DNA of 64,000 nt from Photobacterium sp. SKA34 (GTDB lineage: Bacteria > Pseudomonadota > Gammaproteobacteria > Enterobacterales > Vibrionaceae). The stretch lies in NCBI RefSeq assembly GCF_000153325.1, contig NZ_CH724146.1, positions 184,669 through 248,668 of the forward strand. The letters are read 5' to 3'. Shown here in pieces: positions 7,824-17,366 of the stretch. Each line of letters opens with the position of its first letter. Positions within the stretch are counted from its first letter, which is position 1. Below the pieces are notes generated by a model. The model had not been told where the DNA came from, made no database searches, and saw only the letters and a program-made list of their open reading frames with translations. A program made the position numbers and the translations under genes.

Positions 7824-9713
7824 ATGTTTTACCAGGAAAAATTTGATGTCATCGTTGTGGGTGGTGGTCATGCAGGCACAGAAGCCGCATTGGCAGCAGC
7901 CCGAATGGGACAAAAAACCTTACTGTTGACCCATAATATTGATACGTTGGGCCAAATGTCGTGCAACCCAGCTATTGGCGGGATCGGGAAAGGACACCTG
8001 GTTAAAGAAGTTGATGCCCTTGGTGGATTAATGGCGCAAGCCATTGATAAAGGTGGTATTCAATTCCGTACACTGAACTCATCGAAAGGTCCTGCAGTAC
8101 GTGCGACTCGCGCCCAAGCTGATCGCGTATTATATAAAGCGGCTGTTCGTAACGTATTAGAAAACCAAGAAAATCTAATGATTTTCCAACAAGCAGTTAC
8201 TGATTTAATTGTTGAAAATCACCGCGCAGTTGGTGTGGTAACGGAAATGGGCTTAAAGTTCCATGCCAAAGCCGTTGTGTTAACTGTTGGTACTTTCCTT
8301 GGTGGGAAGATCCACATTGGTATGGAAAACTACAGTGGCGGTCGTACTGGTGATCCAGCATCAAATGCGCTAGCGGATCGTCTTCGTGAATTACCATTAC
8401 GTGTTGATCGTTTAAAAACGGGTACTCCGCCACGTATTGATGCGCGCAGTGTTGATTTTAGTGTGCTTGAAGAGCAACACGGTGATAACCCAACTCCAAC
8501 ATTTTCATTTATGGGTAAGTCGTCGGATCATCCACGTCAAATCCCATGTTTTATTACTTACACCAATGAACGCACACATGAAGTGATTCGTAATAATTTG
8601 GATCGTAGCCCAATGTATGCTGGTGTTATTGAAGGTATTGGTCCACGTTATTGCCCTTCAATTGAAGATAAAGTGATGCGTTTTGCGGATAAAAATAGCC
8701 ACCAGATCTTCATTGAGCCAGAAGGCTTAACCACGAATGAATTATATCCAAACGGGATCTCCACCAGCTTACCGTTTGATGTGCAAATGCAAATTGTTCG
8801 TTCAATGCAAGGCTTTGAGAACGCAAGCATTATGCGTCCAGGCTATGCGATTGAATATGATTTCTTTGACCCTCGCGATCTAAAACAAACCTTCGAAAAC
8901 AAATATATCGATGGTTTGTTTTTTGCTGGACAAATTAACGGTACGACAGGTTACGAAGAAGCGGCAGCACAAGGCCTAATGGCGGGTATGAACGCAGCGC
9001 TTCAAGTTCAGGATAAAGACGGCTGGAGTCCACGTCGTGATCAAGCGTACATGGGCGTATTGATTGATGACTTATCTACGATTGGTACTAAAGAACCATA
9101 CCGTATGTTTACTTCTCGTGCGGAATACCGCTTATTGCTTCGTGAAGACAATGCTGATTTACGCTTAACCCCAATGGGTCGTGAGTTTGGCTTAGTTGAT
9201 GATGCTCGCTGGTCTCGTTTCAATCAAAAAATTGAAAACATGGAACTTGAACGTCAACGTTTGAAAGATATTTGGATCAATCCGAAGTCGGATCATGTTG
9301 ATGAATTAAACAAAATTCTTAAAGCACCGATCGCTCGTGAAGCCAGTGGTGAAGATCTTCTTCGTCGTCCTGAAGTGACTTATGAGCAACTGACAAGCAT
9401 CGAAACATTTGCGCCTGCGCTTGATGATAGAGAAGCGCGTGAGCAAGTTGAGATCCAGGTGAAATACCAAGGTTATATTGATCGCCAGCGTGATGAAGTT
9501 GAAAAATCATTACGTCATGAAACCACTAAACTGCCATTTGATATTGATTACAGCAATGTAAAAGGGTTATCTAATGAAGTGGTCGCAAAGCTCAATGATG
9601 CAAAACCAGAATCTATAGGCATGGCATCACGAATCTCTGGTATTACCCCCGCAGCGATTTCACTGTTATTGGTTTACTTGAAAAAACACGGCTTATTAAA
9701 AAAAGGCGAATAA
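7824..9713 (+). CDS. mnmG: tRNA modification enzyme MnmG (GidA), FAD-binding
   Basis: MnmG is the FAD/NADH-dependent partner of MnmE in cmnm5U34 formation. The protein has 629 residues, the standard length. The N-terminal FAD Rossmann motif is VVGGGHAGTEAALAAARMG. The family signature CNPAIGGIGKGHLVKE follows near residue 48. FAGQINGTTGYEEAAAQG lies near residue 368, and the C-terminal helical domain binds tRNA and MnmE. It starts the mnmG-rsmG-parA-parB cluster directly right of oriC, SD GAGGAAG. No anomalies. Confidence 0.98.
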   Translation: MFYQEKFDVIVVGGGHAGTEAALAAARMGQKTLLLTHNIDTLGQMSCNPAIGGIGKGHLVKEVDALGGLMAQAIDKGGIQFRTLNSSKGPAVRATRAQADRVLYKAAVRNVLENQENLMIFQQAVTDLIVENHRAVGVVTEMGLKFHAKAVVLTVGTFLGGKIHIGMENYSGGRTGDPASNALADRLRELPLRVDRLKTGTPPRIDARSVDFSVLEEQHGDNPTPTFSFMGKSSDHPRQIPCFITYTNERTHEVIRNNLDRSPMYAGVIEGIGPRYCPSIEDKVMRFADKNSHQIFIEPEGLTTNELYPNGISTSLPFDVQMQIVRSMQGFENASIMRPGYAIEYDFFDPRDLKQTFENKYIDGLFFAGQINGTTGYEEAAAQGLMAGMNAALQVQDKDGWSPRRDQAYMGVLIDDLSTIGTKEPYRMFTSRAEYRLLLREDNADLRLTPMGREFGLVDDARWSRFNQKIENMELERQRLKDIWINPKSDHVDELNKILKAPIAREASGEDLLRRPEVTYEQLTSIETFAPALDDREAREQVEIQVKYQGYIDRQRDEVEKSLRHETTKLPFDIDYSNVKGLSNEVVAKLNDAKPESIGMASRISGITPAAISLLLVYLKKHGLLKKGE

Positions 9714-9723
9714 GGACTAAACA

Positions 9724-10344
9724 ATGAAACAACGATTGGTACAACTTATCGCCCAAACTGAACTACAGGTCACAGAACAGCAACTTGACCAGTTGATCGG
9801 TTATGTAGAACTGCTGCACAAGTGGAATAAAGCGTATAATTTGACTTCAGTCCGTGATCCTAACGAAATGTTAGTTAAACATATTATGGATAGTATTGTC
9901 GTCAGCCAGTATTTAGATGGCGATAGTTATATTGATGTTGGTACGGGACCGGGACTGCCAGGTATTCCGTTGGCTATCATGTGCCCTGATAAATCATTTA
10001 CCTTGTTAGATAGCTTAGGTAAACGCATACGTTTTATTCGCCAAGTGATCCATGAGCTAAAAATTACCAATGTGACACCGGTACAAAGTCGCGTTGAAGA
10101 ATTTGAAGCTGGGGATGGCTTTGATGCAGTGTTAAGTCGTGCGTTTGCTTCAATGGCTGATATGGTTAACTGGTGTCACCATCTACCAAAATCAGGTGGT
10201 CAGTTCCTCGCATTGAAAGGCCAATATAACGAGCAAGAAGCGGTAGATCTGCCAGAATGGTGCTCAGTTATAGAAGTGAAATCTTTACAGGTTCCTGATT
10301 TAGAAGGTGAGCGTCATTTAGTAGTCTTGACGGCAAAGGATTAA
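9724..10344 (+). CDS. rsmG: 16S rRNA (guanine527-N7)-methyltransferase RsmG (GidB)
   Basis: RsmG methylates G527 of 16S rRNA; its loss gives low-level streptomycin resistance in several bacteria. The 206-residue protein has the N-terminal helix and WNKAYNLTSVRDP motif, SAM-binding motif I (YIDVGTGPGLPGIPLAI) near residue 78, and the later motif VLSRAFASMADMV. It follows mnmG by 10 bases and is likely cotranscribed with it and with parAB. Confidence 0.97.
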   Translation: MKQRLVQLIAQTELQVTEQQLDQLIGYVELLHKWNKAYNLTSVRDPNEMLVKHIMDSIVVSQYLDGDSYIDVGTGPGLPGIPLAIMCPDKSFTLLDSLGKRIRFIRQVIHELKITNVTPVQSRVEEFEAGDGFDAVLSRAFASMADMVNWCHHLPKSGGQFLALKGQYNEQEAVDLPEWCSVIEVKSLQVPDLEGERHLVVLTAKD

Positions 10345-10360
10345 TTGTTGAGGTTTTCTT

Positions 10361-11158
10361 GTGGGAAGAATCATAGCGGTAGCAAATCAGAAAGGTGGTG
10401 TGGGTAAAACCACCACCTGTGTAAATTTAGCAGCATCCTTGGCAGCAACCCAACGTAAAGTGTTAGTGGTTGATCTTGATCCGCAAGGTAATGCAACCAT
10501 GGCCAGTGGGGTTGATAAATACCAAGTTGATGCCACCGCTTATGATCTTTTGGTCGAGGAGACGCCATTTAATGACGTTGTTATAAAAGAAACGACGGGG
10601 GACTATCATTTGATAGCCGCCAATGGTGACGTAACCGCTGCTGAAATAAAATTAATGGAAGTGTTTGCACGTGAAGTACGTCTACGTACTGCACTTGCAA
10701 AGGTTCGTGATGACTACGACTATATTTTTATCGATTGTCCCCCTTCGCTAAACTTACTCACCATTAATGCGATGACAGCAGCTGATTCCGTATTAGTTCC
10801 GATGCAGTGTGAGTATTTTGCTCTTGAAGGCTTAACGGCATTAATGGACACCATTAGCAAGTTAACTGCGGTGGTGAATAGTGAACTGAAAATTGAGGGT
10901 TTACTGCGCACCATGTTCGATCCTCGCAACAGATTAGCTAACGAAGTCTCTCAACAGCTGAAAAAACACTTTGGCGACAAAGTGTATCGTACAGTTATTC
11001 CACGTAATGTCCGTTTAGCAGAAGCGCCAAGCCATGGTCGTCCTGCGATGTATTACGATAAGTATTCTAGTGGTGCGAAAGCCTATTTAGCGCTGGCGGG
11101 TGAAATGATCCGTCGTGATGAATTAGCATTACAAACGGTGACTTCTGAGGACACATAA
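10361..11158 (+). CDS. parA: Chromosome partitioning ATPase ParA (Soj)
   Basis: ParA is a Walker-type DNA-binding ATPase that moves ParB-parS complexes and so segregates origins. The 265 residues begin GRIIAVANQKGGVGKTTT, with the deviant Walker A (KGGVGKTT) near residue 11. Walker A' is in DYDYIFIDCPPS, and the lysine/arginine-rich C terminus fits nonspecific DNA binding. Start codon is GTG, as often for this gene. parB follows after 8 bases. Confidence 0.97.
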   Translation: MGRIIAVANQKGGVGKTTTCVNLAASLAATQRKVLVVDLDPQGNATMASGVDKYQVDATAYDLLVEETPFNDVVIKETTGDYHLIAANGDVTAAEIKLMEVFAREVRLRTALAKVRDDYDYIFIDCPPSLNLLTINAMTAADSVLVPMQCEYFALEGLTALMDTISKLTAVVNSELKIEGLLRTMFDPRNRLANEVSQQLKKHFGDKVYRTVIPRNVRLAEAPSHGRPAMYYDKYSSGAKAYLALAGEMIRRDELALQTVTSEDT

Positions 11159-11166
11159 GGCTTTTC

Positions 11167-12066
11167 ATGAATTTTAATAAACGTGGTCTAGGCAAAGGTC
11201 TTGATGCTTTGCTTTCTACCAGTGCTGTTGCACAAGCCAAGCAACAAACCCAACAACAAACATCACTTTCGACTTCAAACATCGACAGTGAATTACGTGA
11301 ACTTGAGATCGAACTGCTGCAATCGGGTCAGTTCCAGCCGCGCAAATCGATGACTGATGATACTCTTGCGGAGCTTGCAGAATCGATTCTAGCCCAAGGG
11401 ATCATCCAACCTATTGTTGTTCGTCGTTTAGCCGATAAAAGTTTTGAAATTATTGCCGGTGAGCGTCGTTGGCAAGCAGCTAAAATCGCAGGATTAACGA
11501 CGGTGCCTTGTTTGATTAAAAGCGTTGATGATCGCGCGACAATTGCCATTGCATTGATTGAAAATATTCAACGTGAAGATCTCAATGTAATAGAAGAGGC
11601 GGTTGCTTTAGCACGATTACAGCAAGAGTTTTCGCTCACTCATCAGCAAATTGCTGAAGCTGTGGGTAAATCACGTGCTGCAGTCTCTAACTTATTGCGA
11701 TTAAACCAGTTAAGCGATCCGATTAAACAATTAGTTGAACAAAAAAAGCTCGAAATGGGTCATGCAAGGGCTTTATTATCCTTGGATGAATCGCAACAGT
11801 TAGCTGCAGCACAAAAAATTATCACTAATTTGTTAACTGTACGCGAAGCTGAAAAACTGGTTAAAACACTCTTAAATCCAACAGAACCTAAAAAGCCTGC
11901 ACCACAAAGTGAGCAAGTTACTCAGCTACAAAATAGGCTTACTGAGCAATTGGGCACTAAAGTGGCGATTAATCAAACTAAAAGTGGCAAAGGAAAAATT
12001 GTTATAAGTTTCGAACAGCAAGATAAGTTAGATCAAATACTCCAAATGTTGGAGCAAAAACTGTGA
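11167..12066 (+). CDS. parB: Chromosome partitioning protein ParB (Spo0J)
   Basis: ParB is the CTP-dependent clamp that binds parS near oriC and spreads. The 299-residue protein has the N-terminal ParA-stimulating basic segment (KRGLGKGLDALLS) and the CTPase-fold motifs (GIIQPIVVRRL, AGERRWQAAK, ENIQREDLNVIEEA). Its helix-turn-helix is LTHQQIAEAVGKSRAAVSNLLRL, and a C-terminal dimerisation domain follows. A Gln/Thr-rich linker follows residue 15. I could not find a convincing parS (TGTTTCACGTGAAACA) by eye in the window. Confidence 0.96.
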   Translation: MNFNKRGLGKGLDALLSTSAVAQAKQQTQQQTSLSTSNIDSELRELEIELLQSGQFQPRKSMTDDTLAELAESILAQGIIQPIVVRRLADKSFEIIAGERRWQAAKIAGLTTVPCLIKSVDDRATIAIALIENIQREDLNVIEEAVALARLQQEFSLTHQQIAEAVGKSRAAVSNLLRLNQLSDPIKQLVEQKKLEMGHARALLSLDESQQLAAAQKIITNLLTVREAEKLVKTLLNPTEPKKPAPQSEQVTQLQNRLTEQLGTKVAINQTKSGKGKIVISFEQQDKLDQILQMLEQKL

Positions 12067-12156
12067 TTCTAACGATGTAAACGATGAAAAAATACAATAT
12101 CTGAGTGATCAAGTTAGAGTGTTGTAAAATCTGCAGACTTTTTTACTTTTATTTGA

Positions 12157-12184
12157 TTGCAATCAATTTTATGAGCCGTATAAT
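12157..12184 (+). promoter_or_regulatory. Predicted promoter of the atp operon
   Basis: TTGCAA (12157-12162) and TATAAT (12179-12184) stand 16 bases apart, upstream of atpI. Inferred from consensus only. Confidence 0.5.
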
Positions 12185-12241
12185 TTTCGCTGTTTTCCCA
12201 AGCACGGATCGTGTAAAGGAATGGACTCGAGGAACGAATAC

Positions 12242-12631
12242 ATGGTATCGACGCTAGCTAAACCGGGACGCCAATTGGCAAAACGGTTGTTGTTACTACA
12301 ATCTGGCGTCGTGATAGCAACGGCATTAACGGCAGTTTTTGCTGTCAATGTTGACTGGGGGATCTCTGCATTAATTGGTGGCGGTATCTTTGTGATAGCC
12401 AATACCGTCTTTGCAATATTTGCCTTCATGTTTAGCGGTGCGAGGAATGCACGGCTAGTCATGGCGTCATTTTATGGCGGAGAAGTGCTTAAAATTCTAA
12501 TCACAGTCATCCTTTTTGCCATTGCTTACCTGTATATGGGAGTGGAACTTGTTCCCCTCAAACTAACCTATTTGCTGGCCCTTGGTATTAATATTTTTGG
12601 ACCGGTTTTATTCATTAACAACAACAAATAG
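12242..12631 (+). CDS. atpI: ATP synthase assembly/accessory protein AtpI
   Basis: AtpI is a small membrane protein at the head of the atp operon that helps c-ring assembly. The 129 residues contain four hydrophobic segments (LLLLQSGVVIATALTAVFAV, a gly-rich second helix, an Ile/Leu third, and LLALGINIFGPVLFI). I chose ATG 12242 because GAGGA stands 8 bases before it. An upstream in-frame ATG at 12221 has its SD directly adjacent and would add only seven residues. atpB starts 8 bases downstream. Confidence 0.9.
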   Translation: MVSTLAKPGRQLAKRLLLLQSGVVIATALTAVFAVNVDWGISALIGGGIFVIANTVFAIFAFMFSGARNARLVMASFYGGEVLKILITVILFAIAYLYMGVELVPLKLTYLLALGINIFGPVLFINNNK

Positions 12632-12639
12632 GATGAGTT

Positions 12640-13443
12640 ATGGCTGCGCCAGGTGAAGCGCTAACGTCTGCAAGTTATATCACTCACCACTTGACCAACT
12701 TATCGACTGATAAATTGGGCTTGGCGAGTGAAGGTAGCTTCTGGGCGGTAAACATAGATAGCCTTATATTCTCTGTTTTGACCGGTTTAGCTTTTCTATG
12801 GCTATTTCGTTCAGTAGCGAAAAAGGCATCATCAGGAGTTCCAAGTAAAGTTCAATGTTTTGTTGAAATGGTGGTTGAATTCGTTGATACCAACGTAAAA
12901 GATACTTTCCATGGACGCAATCCACTTGTAGCTCCATTAGCACTAACTATTTTCTGCTGGATTTTACTGATGAATATCATGGACCTTGTGCCAATTGATT
13001 TCATTCCGTATGCCGCACAAAGCGTGGGTATCCCTTATATGAAAGTGGTACCAAGTGCTGACGTTAACATCACCATGGCAATGGCGCTGGGCGTATTCGC
13101 ATTAATGATTTACTACAGCATTAAAGTGAAAGGTCTTGGCGGTTTTGCGAAAGAACTGGCTCTTCACCCGTTCAATCATCCGATCATGATTCCGTTTAAC
13201 CTACTTCTTGAAGTGGTATCGCTACTAGCGAAGCCTATCTCACTAGGTATGCGTCTATTCGGTAACATGTTTGCAGGTGAGGTGGTGTTTATCCTAATCG
13301 CGGCGTTAATGCCGTGGTGGGCTCAATGGCTAGGCTCGGTACCGTGGGCAATTTTCCACATCCTAGTCATTACAATTCAAGCATTCGTATTCATGATGTT
13401 AACTATCGTGTACCTATCTCAGGCACATGAAGACAATCATTAA
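12640..13443 (+). CDS. atpB: F0F1 ATP synthase subunit a
   Basis: Subunit a forms the two proton half-channels beside the c-ring. The 267-residue membrane protein carries the essential arginine in LGMRLFGNMFAGE near residue 204 (Arg210 of E. coli). It also has NIMDLVPIDFIPY on the periplasmic/channel side and the C-terminal helix QAFVFMMLTIVYLSQAHE. The SD (GGATGAG) is close before the ATG. Second gene of the complete atpIBEFHAGDC operon. Confidence 0.98.
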   Translation: MAAPGEALTSASYITHHLTNLSTDKLGLASEGSFWAVNIDSLIFSVLTGLAFLWLFRSVAKKASSGVPSKVQCFVEMVVEFVDTNVKDTFHGRNPLVAPLALTIFCWILLMNIMDLVPIDFIPYAAQSVGIPYMKVVPSADVNITMAMALGVFALMIYYSIKVKGLGGFAKELALHPFNHPIMIPFNLLLEVVSLLAKPISLGMRLFGNMFAGEVVFILIAALMPWWAQWLGSVPWAIFHILVITIQAFVFMMLTIVYLSQAHEDNH

Positions 13444-13507
13444 CGATTATTTGTAACATTTTTATTATTTTGGCACTTTAGCCGACAACTATAAACTGGA
13501 GATAGTG

Positions 13508-13765
13508 ATGGAAACTTTACTAAGCTTTTCTGCAATTGCCGTGGGCATTATTGTAGGTCTTGCTTCCCTTGGTACAGCGATCGGCTTCGCACTTCTAGGT
13601 GGTAAGTTCCTTGAAGGTGCTGCACGTCAACCTGAAATGGCTCCAATGCTTCAAGTTAAGATGTTCATCATCGCTGGTCTACTTGATGCGGTACCAATGA
13701 TCGGTATCGTAATCGCGCTGCTATTCACATTCGCAAACCCATTTGTTGGTCAGCTAGCTGGTTAA
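13508..13765 (+). CDS. atpE: F0F1 ATP synthase subunit c
   Basis: The 85-residue proteolipid folds as a hairpin of two transmembrane helices. The first is gly/ala-rich (GLASLGTAIGFALLGGKFLEGAARQPE, with the polar-loop ARQPE). The second carries the proton-binding aspartate in AGLLDAVPMIG. All residues point to H+ coupling: there is no Na+ ligand pattern (E plus adjacent S/T set) visible. ATG 13508 is chosen; a GTG lies one codon before it. Confidence 0.98.
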   Translation: METLLSFSAIAVGIIVGLASLGTAIGFALLGGKFLEGAARQPEMAPMLQVKMFIIAGLLDAVPMIGIVIALLFTFANPFVGQLAG

Positions 13766-13844
13766 TAAATCGTAATGTCAGCTTGTTTCAAGCTGACATT
13801 AAGTAGCAAATGGACTCTAGCAACCCTTTTAAAGGAGATGCGTT

Positions 13845-14315
13845 GTGAATATGAATGCAACTTTGCTGGGTCAAGCTATCGCTTTTTTCTTCTTCGTGAT
13901 GTTCTGCATGAAATATGTATGGCCACCGATTATGGAAGCGATTGAAGAACGTCAGAAAAAAATTGCTGACGGCTTGGCTGCCGCAGATCGCGCAGCTAAA
14001 GACCTTGACCTTGCACAAGCGAATGCTTCTGATCAACTAAAAGAAGCGAAACGCGCTGCAAGCGAATTGATCGAGCAAGCAAACAAGCGTAAAGCTCAAA
14101 TTATCGATGAAGCGAAAACGGAAGCACAAACTGAGCGTGAGAAAATCCTTTCGCAAGGTATGGCTGAAATTGAAGCGGAACGTAATCGTGCTCGTGATGA
14201 GTTAAGAAAACAAGTTGCAACTCTAGCTGTGATTGGTGCTGAGAAGATCATTGAGCGCTCCATTGATGTGGATGCTCAAACCGATATTCTTAACAAAGTC
14301 ACTGCAGAACTGTAA
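13845..14315 (+). CDS. atpF: F0F1 ATP synthase subunit b
   Basis: Subunit b forms the peripheral stalk as a dimer. The 156 residues have a single N-terminal membrane helix (LGQAIAFFFFVMFCMKYVWPPI) and then a long, charged alpha-helical region with Ala-rich heptads (residues about 30-150). The start is GTG within SD context AAAGGAGATGC, the same start codon type and N terminus (MNxNAT) as in E. coli. Confidence 0.97.
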   Translation: MNMNATLLGQAIAFFFFVMFCMKYVWPPIMEAIEERQKKIADGLAAADRAAKDLDLAQANASDQLKEAKRAASELIEQANKRKAQIIDEAKTEAQTEREKILSQGMAEIEAERNRARDELRKQVATLAVIGAEKIIERSIDVDAQTDILNKVTAEL

Positions 14316-14331
14316 TTAAAGGGGCAAGCAT

Positions 14332-14865
14332 ATGTCACAAATGACTACAATCGCACGCCCCTACGCTAAAGCAGCTTTTGACTTTGCGGTCGAGACGAAC
14401 CAACTAGCGCAGTGGGCAGAAATGCTGAACTTTGCTAGTGAAGTAGCAAAAAATGACACTATGCAGGATGTACTGGATAGCGGATTTGCTGCGGATAAGC
14501 TAACTGAAATTTTTGTTTCAGTATGTGGTGAGCAACTCGATGAATTCGGTCAAAACCTTCTTAAGGTGATGGCTGAAAATGGACGCCTTAAGGCGCTACC
14601 TGATGTCTGTATTGAATTCATGATTATGAAAAATGAACATGAGCACACGATTGAAGCAACAGTGATTTCTGCTACTGCTTTAGATAAGGTGCAATTAGAT
14701 GCCATCAGCGAGAAACTTAAGCAGCGTTTAGATCGTAAAGTGATGCTGACTTGCAGTGTAGACGAGACCCTGATTGCCGGGGTTGTAATTAGAGCTGGAG
14801 ACCTTGTTATCGATAACTCTGTACGGGGCAAATTGAACCGTCTGAGCGATACTTTGCAGTCTTGA
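14332..14865 (+). CDS. atpH: F0F1 ATP synthase subunit delta
   Basis: Subunit delta joins the stalk b2 to the top of F1. The 177-residue protein begins with the conserved TIARPYAKAAFDFA and ends with the family signature VIRAGDLVIDNSVRGKLNRL. Length equals E. coli AtpH. It follows atpF by 16 bases with a GGGGC-type SD. Confidence 0.97.
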   Translation: MSQMTTIARPYAKAAFDFAVETNQLAQWAEMLNFASEVAKNDTMQDVLDSGFAADKLTEIFVSVCGEQLDEFGQNLLKVMAENGRLKALPDVCIEFMIMKNEHEHTIEATVISATALDKVQLDAISEKLKQRLDRKVMLTCSVDETLIAGVVIRAGDLVIDNSVRGKLNRLSDTLQS

Positions 14866-14881
14866 TTTGGGGAATTGGAGC

Positions 14882-16423
14882 ATGCAACTTAATTCCACGG
14901 AAATTAGCGCACTGATCAAACAACGTATTGAAAACTTCAACGTTGTAAGTGAAGCGCGTAACGAAGGTACTATCGTTTCTGTAAGCGACGGTATTATTCG
15001 TATCCATGGCCTTGCTGACGTAATGCAAGGTGAAATGATTGAACTACCAGGCGGACTATTCGCACTAGCACTTAACCTTGAGCGTGACTCGGTAGGTGCA
15101 GTTGTAATGGGCCCTTATGCTTCTCTACAGGAAGGCATGAAGGTAACCGGTACTGGTCGTATTCTTGAAGTACCTGTAGGTCCTGCGCTACTTGGTCGTG
15201 TTGTGAACACACTAGGTCAGCCTATCGATGGTAAAGGTCCAATTGAAACAGAGACATTCTCTCCTGTTGAAGTAATTGCACCGGGTGTAATCGATCGTAA
15301 ATCTGTTGATCAACCAGTACAAACTGGTTACAAAGCAGTTGACTCAATGATCCCTATCGGCCGTGGTCAGCGTGAGCTTATCATCGGTGACCGTCAGACT
15401 GGTAAAACAGCGATGGCTATCGATGCCATCATCAACCAGAAAAACTCTGGTATCTACTCTGTGTATGTGGCTATTGGCCAGAAAGCTTCAACGATCGCTA
15501 ACGTAGTTCGTAAGCTTGAAGAGCACGGCGCACTGGAAAACACTATCGTAGTTGTAGCATCAGCATCAGAAGCTGCTGCGCTACAATACCTCGCACCATA
15601 CTCTGGTTGTGCGATGGGCGAATACTTCCGTGACCGCGGCGAAGATGCACTGATCGTATACGATGACCTGTCTAAGCAGGCTGTTGCTTACCGTCAAATC
15701 TCACTATTGCTTAAGCGTCCACCTGGCCGTGAAGCATTCCCTGGTGATGTTTTCTACCTTCACTCACGTCTTCTAGAGCGTGCTTCTCGTGTAAGCGAGC
15801 ACTACGTTGAGAAATTCACTAATGGTGAAGTGAAAGGTCAAACAGGATCGCTAACGGCACTACCGATTATCGAAACCCAAGCGGGTGACGTATCGGCATT
15901 CGTACCGACTAACGTTATCTCTATCACCGATGGTCAGATCTTCCTACAAACAGAGCTATTCAATGCTGGTATTCGTCCTGCTGTTGACCCAGGTATCTCT
16001 GTATCGCGTGTAGGTGGTGCTGCCCAAACTAAGATCATCAAGAAACTGTCGGGTGGTATTCGTACCGCACTTGCACAGTACCGTGAACTTGCAGCGTTTG
16101 CACAGTTCTCGTCTGACCTTGATGACGCAACGAAGAAGCAGCTTGATCATGGTCAGAAAGTAACTGAACTGATGAAGCAGAAACAATACGCGCCAATGTC
16201 TGTATTTGAGCAAGCGATTGTTATCTTTGCCGCTGAAAAAGGTTACCTAAACGATGTTGAAATCGTTAAGTTAGCTGATTTTGAAGCTGCGTTGCTTTCT
16301 TACGCGAAAGGTCAGTTTGCTGAGCTTGTAGCTCAGATAGATGAAACGGGTGCTTACAACGATGAAATCGCTGCGCAGCTTGCAAAACTGCTAGAAGATT
16401 TTAAAGCTACCCAGACTTGGTAA
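14882..16423 (+). CDS. atpA: F0F1 ATP synthase subunit alpha
   Basis: Alpha is the non-catalytic nucleotide-binding subunit of F1. The 513 residues begin MQLNSTEISALIKQRI, like the E. coli protein. Walker A is GDRQTGKTAMA near residue 169. Further signatures are ALIVYDDLSKQAVAYRQISLLLKRPPGREAFPGD (in parts) and the alpha/beta signature PAVDPGISVSRVGG. ATG 14882 is chosen because TTGGAG stands just before it and the length then equals that of E. coli AtpA. Confidence 0.98.
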   Translation: MQLNSTEISALIKQRIENFNVVSEARNEGTIVSVSDGIIRIHGLADVMQGEMIELPGGLFALALNLERDSVGAVVMGPYASLQEGMKVTGTGRILEVPVGPALLGRVVNTLGQPIDGKGPIETETFSPVEVIAPGVIDRKSVDQPVQTGYKAVDSMIPIGRGQRELIIGDRQTGKTAMAIDAIINQKNSGIYSVYVAIGQKASTIANVVRKLEEHGALENTIVVVASASEAAALQYLAPYSGCAMGEYFRDRGEDALIVYDDLSKQAVAYRQISLLLKRPPGREAFPGDVFYLHSRLLERASRVSEHYVEKFTNGEVKGQTGSLTALPIIETQAGDVSAFVPTNVISITDGQIFLQTELFNAGIRPAVDPGISVSRVGGAAQTKIIKKLSGGIRTALAQYRELAAFAQFSSDLDDATKKQLDHGQKVTELMKQKQYAPMSVFEQAIVIFAAEKGYLNDVEIVKLADFEAALLSYAKGQFAELVAQIDETGAYNDEIAAQLAKLLEDFKATQTW

Positions 16424-16467
16424 TTGGTTGGTGATCGCTTGCGATCACCTTCTAACGGAGAGTAACG

Positions 16468-17334
16468 ATGGCCGGCGCAAAAGAGATTCGTAACAAGATC
16501 GGTAGTGTTAAAAACACTCAGAAGATCACTAAAGCGATGGAAATGGTGGCTGCTTCTAAAATGCGTAAAACGCAGGAAGCAATGGAGTCATCACGTCCAT
16601 ACGCACAAACTATGCGCAAAGTGATCGGTCATATCGCCCTTGGTAGCCTCGAGTATAAGCATCCTTATCTTGAAGAGCGTGAAGCCAAGCGCGTTGGTTA
16701 CATCATTGTTTCAACTGACCGTGGTTTGTGTGGTGGCTTGAACATTAACTTGTTCAAAAAAGCGATCACCGATATTCAAACATGGTCAGATAAAGGTGCC
16801 GACGTTGATTTAGCGCTAATTGGCGCTAAAGCAACGGCATTTTTTAATAGCTACGGCGGTAACGTAGCAGCTCAAGTATCAGGCCTTGGTGACACACCAA
16901 GTGTTGATGAGCTGATCGGTACTGTTGGCGTAATGCTGAAGAAATATGATGAAGGCCAACTGGATCGTCTGTATGTGGTTTACAACCAGTTTGTAAATAC
17001 CATGGTACAGCAACCAGTGATTGATCAATTGTTGCCTTTGCCTAAGTCAGAAGACGAAGAAATGCAGCGCAACCATTCTTGGGATTATATTTATGAGCCT
17101 GAGCCTAAACCACTACTAGATACTCTACTGGTTCGCTATGCCGAATCACAAGTATACCAAGGTGTGGTTGAGAACCTTGCAAGTGAGCAAGCGGCACGAA
17201 TGGTAGCGATGAAAGCTGCAACAGATAATGCAGGGGATCTGATTGATGAACTGCAACTTGTGTACAACAAAGCCCGTCAGGCTGCGATCACGCAAGAACT
17301 GTCAGAAATCGTTTCTGGCGCATCTGCTGTTTAA
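16468..17334 (+). CDS. atpG: F0F1 ATP synthase subunit gamma
   Basis: Gamma is the rotating central shaft. The 288-residue protein starts with the conserved coiled-coil AGAKEIRNKIGSVKNTQKIT and contains STDRGLCGGLNINLFK near residue 85. It ends with the second coiled coil, carrying the signature ITQELSEIVSGA. Good SD (GGAG). Confidence 0.98.
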   Translation: MAGAKEIRNKIGSVKNTQKITKAMEMVAASKMRKTQEAMESSRPYAQTMRKVIGHIALGSLEYKHPYLEEREAKRVGYIIVSTDRGLCGGLNINLFKKAITDIQTWSDKGADVDLALIGAKATAFFNSYGGNVAAQVSGLGDTPSVDELIGTVGVMLKKYDEGQLDRLYVVYNQFVNTMVQQPVIDQLLPLPKSEDEEMQRNHSWDYIYEPEPKPLLDTLLVRYAESQVYQGVVENLASEQAARMVAMKAATDNAGDLIDELQLVYNKARQAAITQELSEIVSGASAV

Positions 17335-17366
17335 GGCAAAGAATTAATAAGTTTAGAGGATTAACG

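Noticed and set aside
10655..10680. CACGTGAA-containing stretch inside parA as a parS site
   Set aside because: The flanks do not match TGTTTCACGTGAAACA on both sides; it is ordinary parA coding sequence.
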